Source of the DNA: Xylogone sp. PMI_703
Lineage: Eukaryota > Ascomycota > Leotiomycetes
DNA length: 64,000 bases
Direction: 5' to 3'
NCBI GenBank assembly: GCA_021399445.1
Contig: JAJTUQ010000005.1
Span: 1,798,001 to 1,862,000, forward strand
Positions 24,335-36,700 of this stretch are shown here, in pieces; the first letter of the stretch is position 1, and each line of letters opens with the position of its first letter. The position numbers and the translations under genes are program-made. The notes under the pieces are model-generated. The model had not been told where the DNA came from and searched no databases. It saw only the letters and a list, made by a program, of their open reading frames with translations.

Positions 24335-26155
24335 ATGGCGGATTACAATCAACAGCAGCCTTACGGTGGTACAGCTGCCTCTTACTACCGTCCCCCAAGT
24401 GGAAGCGCGCAGCCAAACCAACACTCTTATTATCCTCCACAACAGCAAGGAGCCACTCCAATGCAGAATATGTCATATCCACCTCCACAATATGGGGAGC
24501 AGCAGCAGTATAATAATCAGCAGGCCTACGGAAATGGTCAAGGGCCCGGCAAGCAAGATTTCCACCAGACCTTCAAACCAGAAGGATCTAGATACAAGGA
24601 TATATGGGCAGCACTCCTCTTCTTGCTCGTCTTTGCTGGCTTTATCGCTGTCTCCGGGTTGGGACTCTATGGCTATAGTGCTACGAAAGGGCAACAGGGT
24701 GGTGGAATATACGGAGATGCGAGCAGGGTTGGGTTGAATACTAATACAATTATTCTCTTGTACGCACTTTTTCTATTGTTCTGATATTGAAAATAGCTCT
24801 GACATGATAACAGCGCCTTTGTGCTTTGCGTGGCATTCGTTACATCTCTGGCTTACTTCTGGATCATCCGCACATTTACAAAACAGTATGTCAACGCTTC
24901 ACATCTACAGAAATAGATATCTAACGTTCTTCACTCACTTAGGGTCATTTACATAACCGGCATCCTACAGATTGTCTTTGGTATAGGTACTGCAATCGTC
25001 TACTTCGCACGACACTATTACAGTGCAGCAATTGTATTCCTAATCTTCACGGTTTTCTACATAATATGTTTCATCTCCTGGATACCACGCATCCCCTACT
25101 CAGTACTAATGTTAAGGACGATAATTGATGTCTCCAAACGCTACGGCCATGTTTTCATTGTTTCTTTTATAGGTGGTCTCCTCGCCACTGCATTTGGTGC
25201 CTGGTTCTCCGTTACACTTGTTGCTATCTATGCCAAATACGAACCAGGAAGTGCAGCGTGTAATGTTGGCGGAGGAGGTTGCAGTACGGCAAAGGTAATT
25301 GGCCTGGTTGCCTTTGTTACCTTTGCCGGCTATTGGATCTCGGAGGTTATCAAGAACGTTATGCATGTCACTATCTCAGGTGTATATGGTTCGTGGTACT
25401 TCTACTCCCAAAAGCCAATGGGGGTTCCAAGTGGAGCTACACGCGGGGCATTCAAACGAGCTATGACAGGCAGCTTTGGGAGTATCTGCTTTGGAAGTCT
25501 ACTTGTTGCCATTATACAGTTCTTGAGGCAAGCGGCAAGTGTTGCGCAACAACAATCCGCACAACAGGGGAATCTTGTCGGCGAGATTGTGTTTTGCCTA
25601 CTACGCTGCCTTATCTCGATTTTGGATTGGGCGATACAGTTCATCAATGAGTATGCCTTTTCCTACATTGCTCTCTATGGGAAGGCGTATATTCCTGCCG
25701 CGAAGGTATGTGCTTTGCTGTTTACTATATCACCATAATCACAACCCTTATTCAAATTCTTCAGCTTGACACTAACCTAACCTCCAAAGGCAACTTGGCG
25801 CATGATTCGAGATCGCGGAATGGATGCTCTGATCAACGAGTGCCTCATCAACCCTGTCCTTACAATGGGTGCTGTATTTGTAGCCTACCTATGCTCTTTC
25901 TTAGCATACCTTTACATAGAGTTTACCAAGCCCGCATACAACAGCAGCGGTTCCTTCACTCCCGTCGTCATGGCGTTTGCGTTCTTAATTGGGCTGCAGA
26001 TTGCCAACGTCTTCTTAGTACCTATTAAGAGCGGTGTCGCAACATTCTTTGTTGCAATGGCATTTGACCCAGAGGTTCTAGTTAGGGAGTATCCGGAGCT
26101 TTGGCAGGAGTTAGTTAAGGTTTATCCTCGGGTGCAACAGGCAGTACATTGTTAA
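24335..26155 (+). CDS. PNS1: PNS1, choline-transporter-like membrane protein
   Basis: This is a CTL/SLC44-family polytopic plasma-membrane protein. Animal relatives transport choline; the yeast protein has no established transport role. Exons are 24335-24759, 24814-24885, 24943-25705 and 25790-26155, with introns of 54, 57 and 84 bases. The product is 541 residues, the usual length for fungal Pns1. The first 70 or so residues are a Gln/Tyr/Pro-rich cytosolic tail (YPPPQYGEQQQYNNQQ). The first membrane helix follows KDIWAALLFL (about residue 90 on). Ten or so hydrophobic helices then follow, with family blocks YGSWYFYS, TRGAFKRAMTGSFGSICFGS, NEYAFSYIALYGKAYIPAAK and the C-terminal FFVAMAFDPE. 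It is in tandem with the ArfGAP and SUR7 genes; no functional link is implied. Confidence 0.93.
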
Positions 26156-27067
26156 GGATAGTGACGGTGGGGAGAGGTTGTTCAAGAAATTATGTCAGTA
26201 AAATCGATATAGATCCAAATACTATTAGAAAAGCCTAAAACATTAATTAATTATCGTTAAATTTATTCCTTCTCTCACCTTCCTTTGAGATATTTCGGCC
26301 TCAATGGAACATTTCATAAGAAGAGTAAGTGGAGGTGTTTTTGAGAACATCCGTCGTGAAGGTCTAGGCCACCGGATTCCCTGTACATCTCCACCACATT
26401 ATCAGTTAAGGGTGTGATACACGTGTATTGGGCCAGTAGTTATTGAGAAATCTAATAGAGCTGAGATCCGGATACGAGAGGGACGCGTGTGGACTGAGGC
26501 TTGCTGGCAGAAGTTACTGCAAATCGCTTGCGTGTGCCACAGCTCCACAAACCGTATCAGCCACTCTTCAAACGCCCCAGCCTCACATGACGTATCCTAG
26601 CCAGGGGCACGTCAACCACAAGAACAGCAAATCACCAATAGAATGCAGAGCGCAACTCAAAGTTCAAACCGGTTTGAGACGGTATACCGGTAGTGCCTAT
26701 TAGCATGGATACGAGTCGATAGTCGATGTGCGAGAGGGGCAAAAGAGAGGCAATTTGACAGCGGAAGGAGACCCCTATTGGGAAGGGATCAAAGGAAACT
26801 TGTATTGGCAGTACAGTTGTCAAAGAGGGGAGACTGAATGATGTAAGAAGAGGTCATGTCTCTTTGTAGTGAATTATGCTTCTAAGTGAGACTATTAATC
26901 TTCTGGCTTTAGAATTGTTGGGGTTCTGTCTCGGCCTTTTTTCATCTCAACTCTCTATATCTACTAGTCTTTGCCTAACAAAACGCATTTCCTACCAACA
27001 TTCATTTTCTGCAAATCCCTTGATCACATTGAAATTTATATGTACTTTCTTGTCAGAGAAAGTTAAC
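26156..27067. other. Intergenic: PNS1 3' end to SUR7-family promoter
   Basis: About 0.9 kb, A+T-rich near both ends. One frame at 26443-26703 (plus) shows no family resemblance. The last 150 bases before the SUR7-family ATG contain CT-rich words (CTCTATATCTACTAGTC) suited to a fungal core promoter and 5' leader. Confidence 0.5.
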
Positions 27068-28215
27068 ATGCGCTTCACCGCTCTTTTACCATTTGCTTGT
27101 GCCGTCGTCGCCTTCATATTGTCTATGCTATGTCTCTTTGCAGGCCATAAGCGTGGCTTCATGGAAGACTATCATATCTTGACAGTAAGTCACCACTTGT
27201 CTTATTCTTAGCTTTACAGATCAGTGTGCTTATATTTGCTTAGGTCAATACTTCCACGCTGGGCCATAACCTCTTCAACGATACTGCAAGCTCATCGTCG
27301 GGCATATTTGGATCCTTGTTCAGCAATATTACAAATACTATCGAAAATGACTTAGATGGAGCCCTTGACGACCTCGCAGATAAACTTTCTAAAGAGCTTG
27401 GGATTGAACAATGGTATAGCCTGCACTTGATGGATCTATGCGAAGGAACCTATGCTCCCAATGCCACAGCCAACAGGGCTAAAAAGAATGTCACAAGTTG
27501 CACAAATGAGACTGCTATGTGTGAGTTTTGCACCACTGCCGCTTGAATGTATATATACAGAATGGAGCAGATTAACTAAACTTTGGATAGACCATTTTGA
27601 TCTGGAAAAGACTCTTAATGAACAGTTATCAGTGGGAGATCTCCATATCAATCTCTCGGATATCGGCTGGCCAGACACCATACAAGATGATGTCAATAAA
27701 GTCAATGTAGCTCTTGATGCTACATTTGTGCTTTATGTGATTGGAATTGCTGCAGCCGGTCTCTTGATACTTACCAGCTTTGTCTCTGTCTTTTTGAACG
27801 GATCGCGACTTGTTAGCTTTGGAAATTGGGGTCTTGCAGTGGTAAGTGATCTTCAATTTTTGATCGCAAATTTCCCAAATTCTGTTAGATATAAGTAGAT
27901 TTATGCTCATACCACACTTGCCAGATCTCATTCCTCACTCTCCTCGCTGCTTCAATAATCGTGACCGTGTTCCAAGATAAAGCCGCAAGCGCGATTAACA
28001 AATACGGCAATGATATAGGAGCATACGCATACAAAGGAAAGAAGTATCTTATCATCACCTGGGTCAGTGTTGCAGTCATGTTTTTGGCTGTGCTGGCTTG
28101 GATGGTAGAGTTTTGCGTAGGCAGGAGGAATAGCAGGAGAGAATACACCGAGAAGAGGATTAAGGGACCAAGGAGCAGAAAATGGGGACCCACGCCACGC
28201 AGAGCCTTAACATAA
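27068..28215 (+). CDS. SUR7/PalI family plasma-membrane protein
   Basis: A four-span membrane protein of the claudin-like SUR7/PalI superfamily. Members organise eisosome/MCC membrane patches or assist pH signalling and cell-wall integrity. Exons are 27068-27184, 27244-27520, 27591-27841 and 27925-28215 (introns 59, 70 and 83 bases, all with GT-AG ends and frame kept). The product is 311 residues. Helix 1 is at about residues 4-26. A long extracellular loop of about 145 residues has several N-glycosylation sequons (NTS, NDT, NIT, NAT, NVT, NET) and the family-type YSLHLMDLCEG segment with a later cysteine. Helix 2 is about 175-200, helix 3 about 210-231 and helix 4 about 253-276. A basic cytosolic tail follows (RRNSRREYTEKRIKG). 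Which subgroup it belongs to (Sur7, Fmp45-like, PalI) cannot be settled here. Confidence 0.85.
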
Positions 28216-28561
28216 TGGTATGCTCATGGGGATTTGTTCCATGGGAAGTATTCGTGGTATCGAAACTTCTAACTGTTTCATTGTTCAACTCAACTAGGGC
28301 CAAACTCGAGATACTCCAGATACTCTAGTTGCACAGAGATAGTTAACTCCGAATTACTCTGTGTCTACTCATAATTATGTAGATTACCTAGTTTCATTTA
28401 GATAATGTTTAATTCGATCACTTGACATATGAAAGGTGGTTTATAGAGAAGAGATTGTAACAAGTCACGTGGTTTCGCGACTTCACCGCGAAACTGTTAA
28501 GCGTCATAAATCTCAACCTCGAAATTGACTCCTTGTTAGAAAGCATCAATCCATCCCTCCA
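28216..28561. promoter_or_regulatory. Intergenic/promoter of RAD51-paralogue gene
   Basis: A 346-base interval that must contain the SUR7-family 3' end and the repair-gene promoter. It is A+T-rich. The palindromic word TTTCGCGACTTCACCGCGAAA (split around 28472-28492) has a TTTCGCG/CGCGAAA inverted pair. TTTCGCG/CGCGAAA resembles the MluI cell-cycle box core (ACGCG) and E2F-type sites, which often control S-phase genes in fungi; functional use here is inference. Confidence 0.4.
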
Positions 28562-30727
28562 ATGGATTACCACTCAATCCATGGCCAGGATATATCCAAC
28601 TTTTCCTCAGATTTACCACGTACTGCATCCTATATATTAGATGTAGAAAACCCCTATCAGGACTGACTTAGCTACAGATCGTCTGCCTGCTGTCTCGGCC
28701 GCCCAAGCTCTAGAGGAATTAAACTCTTCATCTAAGAGGTGGATTTCAACTGGGTTACTGTCACTAGACTATGTGCTTCAGGGCAAAGATATTCCTTTGC
28801 CTGAGGATAGCACACCTGAAGATGGGTCCACCTTTGGTGGTGTGTCGAGAGGGAAGGTGACAGAGGTCTTTGGACCTCCTGGGGTTGGCAAGACGGCATT
28901 CGGGTCAGTTATACCTCTGTTGTAACTCCAGACTTCACATAATGCGCCAGTTAGATTACTAATAGACATGATCTTACAGTATGCAATTGACTGCGAGTGC
29001 GTTACTTGCTGGTGAACGCGTTATATGGGTAGGTTAGTATACTTTATATTCTGTCTTATTTGGATATGTCATTTTTCTATTTTGCAGTCCATCGGATTTC
29101 CAAAAAAAAAATCAAACCATTCTCTTATCGCCGCCATGAGATACCTCGCGAGGCAATCAGGAAGTGAAGTGTATAAGAAACCAGATGATTTAGCATCTTC
29201 TCCACTGAACACATAGTCATCAAATGAGCAGGCTGGCAACTCCCATATTAAATAACGGGTGCTAATAGTCCAATAATAAGAGATGCCTCTCATCATCGAG
29301 GCCTGATAATGTTGCTGTTTTCTCTGCTTTTAGGGGTAAGAGGAGGCAGTAAATGTAATGGAAGTCCATTTTAATTTCACATGAATTCTGTTATTTTGTA
29401 TAATTGAAGGGCTGGTTATCATTCTATTCCATAATCGACAACTCTCTCATCTTATGGCGCGCCAAGGTTATAAATTGGATGGAACGTAACATGCTTATGT
29501 TATCCTAGATGGGGCACATCCAATATCGATGCCACGCTTTTCAGACGTTATCACCTCATTTAAACCTTCGGCGCCTGCAATATCAACATCAGTACCACCA
29601 GATCTCTCGGGAAAAGGCAGCTTATCTGACCTTCAAGACAATCTCACTCATATCACCACCCCAACGCTGGCGCACCTAGTTGCGCTTCTTTGTCACCCAG
29701 TTCCAGGCTTGTTTCCCACTGGCACAAGTCTCATCATGATAGATTCCTTATCTACACTTGTAGACACTGCGTTTCCCAAAAATGCAGACTCATCTAATAT
29801 GGCTAAAAAACCTGGAGGTATGTTGCTTCTAAATCAACCTTAGCACCGTCATGGATCACTTTTCCTGTGCCCATTATTCGAGCCTTCCAAGAATATACAC
29901 AAAGCTAACGTTTTCACCTATAGCTCCTAATCCATCAGCAAGGAAATTTCCAGTGCTTCAATACTTAATCACCTCTCTCCACAAATTAGCAGCTACTTAC
30001 AATATTGCTATTGTTATTCTTTCCCAGTGTGTTACTAAGATGCGACCGGGTGCAGGTCCCGCTCTTGTCCCAGCTATCAATACTACAGCATGGGAACAAG
30101 GCTTGGCTTGTAGAGTTGCGCTATTCAGAGATTGGGGATGGGAAGTTGATGGAAATGAGGGCAATAGAAAGGTGATTCACGCACGTTTTGCAGAGGTATT
30201 GAAGGCAGAAGGCGTCAGTATGCCTCCTAATAGCAGGAGAGTAGTTGCATTCGAGATTATTACTGTGAGTATAGCTATCCACGCATTAGATTATAAGGGC
30301 ATGCAAGTATCACTTCAACTATTTGCTGACAAATCCTGAAAAGGAAGGATTAAGGCCTGTTTCTCTCCCAGAAATACAGCAAGACAATAGACAGCTATCT
30401 TATAACCCTATAAGCTCCACGCCATTGCTTCCTCGTAAACGAAAACTGTCCGCTACTGGTCTTGAAATACCTGATAGTGAGGGCGAAGATGACGAGGATT
30501 ATGGGTGGGCAGAAGACGATGAAGAAGCAGTCCCGGAAATGCCGCCTCAGTGGCAGGGCAGCGAGGATATTCTGGTACCCCCACCTGGGGAATTAGAAGC
30601 TGATAGTGAGAATGAGGAAGATGACACAGAAGAGAAAGAGGGAGAACAAGAACCAGAAGAGAATATCAGCCGAAAGATTGGTTTCAAGGACGAGATTGAC
30701 GATAGTGAGGACGAGTTAGCACTTTGA
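28562..30727 (+). CDS. RAD51 paralogue (Rad55/Rad57 class) recombination mediator
   Basis: A RecA/Rad51-fold ATPase that in yeasts helps load and stabilise Rad51 filaments on single-stranded DNA. Exons are 28562-28619, 28678-28903, 28980-29032, 29509-29817, 29924-30264 and 30344-30727. All junctions keep frame, giving 456 residues. Walker A is GPPGVGKT (about 85-92), with the preceding RGKVTEVF typical of RecA-fold paralogues. Walker B is LIMID (about 187-191). Later blocks are AATYNIAIVILSQ and WEQGLACRVALFRDW. There is no helix-hairpin-helix N-domain like that of Rad51, and the C-terminus is an acidic Glu/Asp tail (about 110 residues), as in fungal Rad55-like proteins. Intron 3 is 476 bases, far longer than its neighbours. 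The first junction (phase-1 donor GTACTG) is the least certain. Rad55 rather than Rad57 is my preference but not secure. Confidence 0.82.
29033..29508 (+). other. Oversized intron of the RAD51-paralogue gene
   Basis: A 476-base intron (donor GTTAGT, acceptor ATCCTAG) splits the WV-DGAHP sequence. Other introns in this gene are 58-106 bases. A good acceptor (CTATTTTGCAG, ending 29087) lies only 55 bases after the donor, but using it leads to an early stop about 26 codons later. The extra 420 or so bases therefore look like an insertion, carrying a poly-A run (29101-29110) and no recognised element. A 63-codon frame from 29025 reads across the donor into it and is not thought to be real. Confidence 0.65.
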
Positions 30728-33700
30728 CAACTTGAAGATAAAACACTATGCGAGGTCAATACCTTTCTTTCAATCTGCGGAGTATTGTCACCGTGATTTA
30801 ATAGGTGGCTCGCAATGATAATAAATTGCACATGCTCCAAAGATGGTATTGACCTCCAAAAAATCCTACCTCTCTCAACTATAGGTCTTATCTTGAACAG
30901 AGAAAGAAACATATTTCTACATATGGGTTCACCATTCACCGAAATCAATTCATAGCTGTTCAAGATAGTATGATACAGTTAGAGTGGATAATAATGATTC
31001 TTTCAAACCATCTTCTTGGTACAGGAAAGACCTCTTCCAAAATACACCTGACTGGATGGAAGAAATCAGTTTTGTCAAATATTCGGGTCCTTGGCGGACC
31101 TGTTTGCGGCAAAAATCAGAACGGATTTTCTATAAAGAATGTGGTATGATGTGATTATTGTATACCTTTTACCGGCATTGCTAATCATGACAGCAGATGA
31201 TGGAATTGACACGCCGTCACGTTATTGCTGTCGTCAACGGCTTTCTTAAGATGCTGCATCAGCCTAAAATCGCAATTATCTTAGCGGCAACTCAATCTCT
31301 ACTTCAATTATGTATTTCCATACCAGACGTTTCGCTGCATCCAGGCTTGAAACCTTGGCTTCCACAGTGGGCCGCAGACCAAGTAGCTGACTGGATCATA
31401 CTATGACCTCGAAGGGACGATGTATCCGTCTAAAATGATTGATCAATATTCTATATGCAGCAGAGTCTCCACCAGTGGCTATTGTCACCATCATAGCTAC
31501 ATGATCTCAGTACTATTACTTCCTCTGTTCCCCCACGGAGATTGGTAACAAAACATAGAACATCACCCTTCTGGGAGGCTGTTATCAATACAGTATCAAT
31601 ACAGGGATGCCTTTTGCTCCGGGACATAGACTGGTCTTTTGCCTTGCCAGCTTCCTGGATAGTGCGTTTCAGCGCATGGCCCGAAGGAATCGGACTACCT
31701 TTCAACTTCTACAAACATAGAGTCCGATACTCATATCATAGACGGCCAGGATTTCGCAATACGCTTCCAGACGCGTAAACTACCTAAGTATTCTGGGATA
31801 ATAGTACATGTTTCATGTCACTCGTATTGGTATTACGGCGGCACAGCAGATTAACTTGGAATCTCAACCTCAACACAATAGAGTAATTCATAATTTGACG
31901 GCCAACGTTGTGGTGCTCCGAATAATGCGGGGGCTTTGGGAGAGAGGCCCGGTAAGCGGTCTCTTTGTCCAACCATCTTGTGAGATCTACACTAATCTCC
32001 CAAATGCATTTTGAAAGGGCGTTAAGACAAATTGCATTGCTCTCGACACCAACAAAGAAGTTAGGCCTAGTGCTCAGGCTCATGCCAACATCCACTAGAT
32101 AGCTTTAGACGACGCCAACTATGGCGGGGGTCAGCTTGCTCGGGGGTCCTGATTTTATCCGCCAACCCACGACTCGCAAGTGATCCAACTTCCAAAAAAG
32201 CAAATTCCACGCCACATTGTCGAGATGTTGGTTGTACTCTCCTCCCCTTTCCGCGGAGTCATCTCTATCCCCGGTTGTAGTATATTCGGCGTGGCCAAAA
32301 GAATCAGGACTCTACTTCCGGCAAATCGGACCGACAGAAACGGTATCTCTTTTACGAGAGTTGCATCAACCTCTCCGATATGGGAACGTGCCCAGCGTAT
32401 TACCCATAGAATCAGTTATGACGCCCATCTGAAAGTCAAGTCAACTTATTGAACACTTGTTGAAATGCGATATTCAGAGATTTTTGTTTCATCGCTATGT
32501 CTCAACGCGTAAGGCCAAGGATGCAAGGCGGAACACCTCTTTTCAACTGAAATGCTTAATATACATTCCTTGCATCTATTACGATTAACTGCTACTCCTA
32601 GTGGTGGACCGAAAAATCCAGCGAACCTGGGGTTGCAACCAGAGAGTTATTGCGATGCTAGGGTTGGGTCGTGTACGACTTGGAAAGCAGTAAGCTTTCA
32701 ATATGGCAAGATGACGTGCGATGTCGCGATGATCTAGACTGCTTGGCAGGCAGAATCACATACAGAAGATTCAACGCCTTTCTGGCTTACCGGTTCACCA
32801 CGGAGACGAAGAGGAAAAGAAGATGGTATTGAAAAAGACAAAAGAGTACAGAGTACAAAAATACATGTCACTTCCCCAACGAGGGTGACTATGGCGGAAT
32901 GAGGACACGCGATCCCCGCCCCCGCATCCCGTCTGAACCCCACCAGCGCCATATCCCGATGCTACCCCGCGATATCAAAAGCACCAGCTGGAGGCGTAAG
33001 TGCCATTCTTTGAGTCTGCAGCACCCACACCCGACTCCGAAGAAAGCATATTTCGGAGCCAGCCACCACAGCCTCCTGCTGCAAAGTATGGTGCAATACC
33101 ATCTCCTCCTTCTATTCAGCACATACGGTATGAGTGCGTCTTGGCAAAGATAGGCTCCTTGCGCTTTGTTGCGGGCTTCAGGCCAACTGCAACCCTTCAA
33201 CACCCTCAGTCAGGCTGATCGTCGAGTCAGACGTACCACGTTGCAGCTATTCCGAGGGGTTTTGCTGGCATGGAATCCTTTTTGCAGTAGAACGGTGCTT
33301 GGTTGAGTGTGGTCAGGATTGATGGAGCCTCCCTGAGTCCCAAGGAACGGGGTCCCCAACGGTTGACGACCCGCCAAACTTTGTCGCATAGATATACGAA
33401 GATTACGTACTAGGTTGGGCCAAGAATCGGGACGCCTCATCCCAGCAGCACGGATCCTAGAGGAATACTGCTTAGGCTGTGATAAAGGCTTTTCCTTTAC
33501 CACATCACATCGTATTCATTGGCCAACCTGCTGATACCCATGGATGCGAAGGACCTTAATCTGGGGAATATGTTGCCGGTATGTCATTTTTATGTCATCT
33601 AATATCAACTTTGCGAGACTTGAACCCCCAATTCCTCCATCTTCCGCTATCGGATTAGCATGATTTATCATCGTTTGCTTCGACGGGCTTCTAGACTTCG

Positions 33701-36700
33701 AGATCATTCCCCACAAACGTGGGGTTTGGTATCATCGATGGGAATGCTTAGCTCAACGCGCTGGATATGGCGGCTTCGTGCAGACGCCATACAGCTGTCT
33801 CTAAGAAGTACCACCAATTATGTGGGTCCATGATGCTTACTGACCAGGTACTACGAATTGGCGCGTTGTAAGGGATGGGCTACGTTGCCCTGCAGTGGCT
33901 TGGAACTGCCTACTTGAGAAGATAAGAAAAGACGGTGAGCGATGGTGGTGTCCGCAAGGCTGGGAGGGTGTTGCTGAATCCAAGCCAGGAGAGTCTGAAT
34001 AGCATCAAAAGCCGAGATGTCGTCTGATTGCACCCTTCAGGGCATCGAGGTGGGATGATATTGCTCCGTCTATGGTATGGTGAAGCACGACATCGTTCCC
34101 CGCCACGGGTTGCCGCCCATAAGCCAGCCAAACACAAGTGCCGACAGATGCTGGCCTTCTTGGAGAATGCTCCTTTCAAATTCCTCGGAGCATTACAGTA
34201 CATTGCATGTGCAGCTCAGCTACCTACTAACGGTAAAAGATCCACCCCGATCCGCCATTCAATGCTAGGTATTCTACCTTTGGATCTGTTCAGTTTGAGT
34301 GCGATTCTCCAGGTAACTTCAAGCTGGAAATATGAGCTTAACTCTTTCGATATTACAAGAGCTATAGTGACAGTAAAAGCTGATTATACCCCCTCGGATT
34401 GCGGATCTCACTTTGGTACATCTTGACCAGATAACCTGCAGCTGTTCCGCCGTTCCGTTCCGTGCTGTACAGGATTGTAACGTGCAAGCACCAAACCTCA
34501 CCGCTAGATCCAAATAAAGCAACAAGTCACCTTTCTTCGGTGTACATCGTACGTTGTTAGGTCAGAAAAGAGAGATCGTGGAGATGGGCTATGCAAAAGC
34601 AGGCTATGACCAGGCGTTGTGCAGCCACAAAGGGCGTGATACCGACAGTTGGCGGAGCCGAGACTGTGTCGTATGAATGGCTATCAGGAAGACAACGTAT
34701 GTGTGCTGTCATGAAACTTGACAAGTCAAAGTGCAGAATATCGGTGATTGAAGAAGAGCAACGAGGAAAAGGTGAGGGTATACCCCGCATTTGTGATATC
34801 TCACCTCCACAATGTCTCCTGTCGTTTATCATAGGGCACACAAACAACATCCCAAGACTTTAGGCCGAGAAGGCATAATTTTGTGCTCACCGCATCACTA
34901 AAGACCTCTTGTAAATAGTGGGTGAGTCACACGACGCTGCATATGAAGAGTATGGCGTGAAAATAATGCTATCGTTTGCAAAACACCCAAGGCTGTCTTC
35001 AGCATGTCCACCATCATACCCAAAGCTCAGATCATTTGCTGGCTTCCTTGGACCCTTTGCCTCTTCTCTCCCATTCTGCATGGTTTTTGCCTTCACGTCC
35101 ACTTCACAATCCTGCACACTGCGCGCTGTTGACAATTTCTTTACTCATTCTGCCTTGTCAACAAATCTTCCCAGAAGCAATGTATCTTTCTGCAACCCGG
35201 CACCCTGTCAAGGCTACAAGGATGATCCACTCCCTTGAAAGAATCAAAAGGAATACCAACATATTTTGCAACCCGTTAGCCAACAGAAGCGACAAGATCG
35301 ACTCCTCTATAGTGCCAAGCCCAATATACCAACAGCTTTTTGTTTCACTTGAACTAAGCCGGATTACCCTTCCAGTGTAGAGCCGCCAAAGACGAAATAT
35401 GCCGGCAGGGCTGCGGCAAAGTACCGAAACAAGAGAGATCCAACCCACTCGCAATCTGGCCGGATAGATTAAATTTTGACTACCTTAGCCCTCTTTGACA
35501 GGACCCCGATAAGGATTTGCGCCTAAAGGAGGGCGGATATTAATTACGCCCAGACGGCAAGGATCCATATTGCTGCAGCCTTCTAAGCGCAGTATTATGA
35601 TTGTCTCCAGTTTGTTGAGATCTGCCATATTGATAACGGGGACACTTGGCGGCTAGAAACATGAGATCTGGCCCGATCCAAAGCGACAAGTCAATTCTGC
35701 CTCAATTTTGTACCGGTACAGAGGGAATAATCACCACAGCCGTTTGATTTGCATCGGGCCTATTGGAAATTTTACCCAGACGAAAGAGTGGGTACAGTAA
35801 CTGAAGCTCAAAGCCTTAGCATAAACATTGCCCAATGCAGCACGATCTGTCCCCAAAGAGACAATTGGATCAGGGATCCTATCATGTGAAGGAAAAGAAG
35901 GTTTGCGTCGATCAAACAAGCTCTAACTAAGGACCCCCAATGTAACAAGATGCCGGCTTTTTGTGATTCCTCATCGCATTACATCCGTATTCTGTGTTCT
36001 AACTGGAACGCATAGTGGGACGACGATGATTACCCCACGCGATGTTACCCCGCCATGAAGAAAAGAAAAATGTGCCGAGAGGATGACTATGGTGGTGCCA
36101 TATTCTGTGATTTAGTGCAATGAAGATTTGAAGCAGTCACGTCCTTTATGCAGATTCGATATCAGAACGGTGGTTGGTGACATTGTAGTTATGAGTGTTG
36201 TATGTGTCGATCGGGCACAAAGAATGAAGGGCCACGATACTTGGGGGAAAGGCTTCATATGCCAGACTAAGAGATCTCCTCAGGTCTTACAGTACGGTCC
36301 TCGGCTAGTGCTATTACTTGCCTATTCTGCTAAGCACAGCTCCTCTTTTATAATTGTCGTTGTATGAATATACAGTGTATCCTATCTCTTTCTCCTAACA
36401 CAGTAATAAATTTTTACCAACCAACATAAGCTATCGGCATGGAACAAGATGCATCTCAGGTTATTGCATCTCTACCTTTAGCCCAACCAGGTGTACCTTT
36501 CATTAAATCCTTACAAGGTAGCTGGCATCCTGCGAGCCCAACAAGAGGGGAATGTCGGCTATTTCAACGGCAATAACAAGAGAGCAATAGAAGCCGCTTC
36601 AAGTACCACTATTCTACCGTAGGCTCTTCTTGTACATTTGATCTCGAGTCAAGTGGATGAGAGGAAAAGAGGAGAATAATCCGATGCACTGAGCGGAAAA

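Noticed and set aside
29025..29216. 63-codon ORF inside the long intron of the RAD51-paralogue gene
   Set aside because: It begins in the upstream exon in another frame and crosses the splice donor; no family resemblance.
33600..33680. Minus-strand GGGGGTTCAAGTCTCGC, resembling a tRNA T-arm
   Set aside because: Only three or four of five T-stem pairs form and no consistent cloverleaf is visible. It could be a decayed tRNA-derived piece but cannot be supported.
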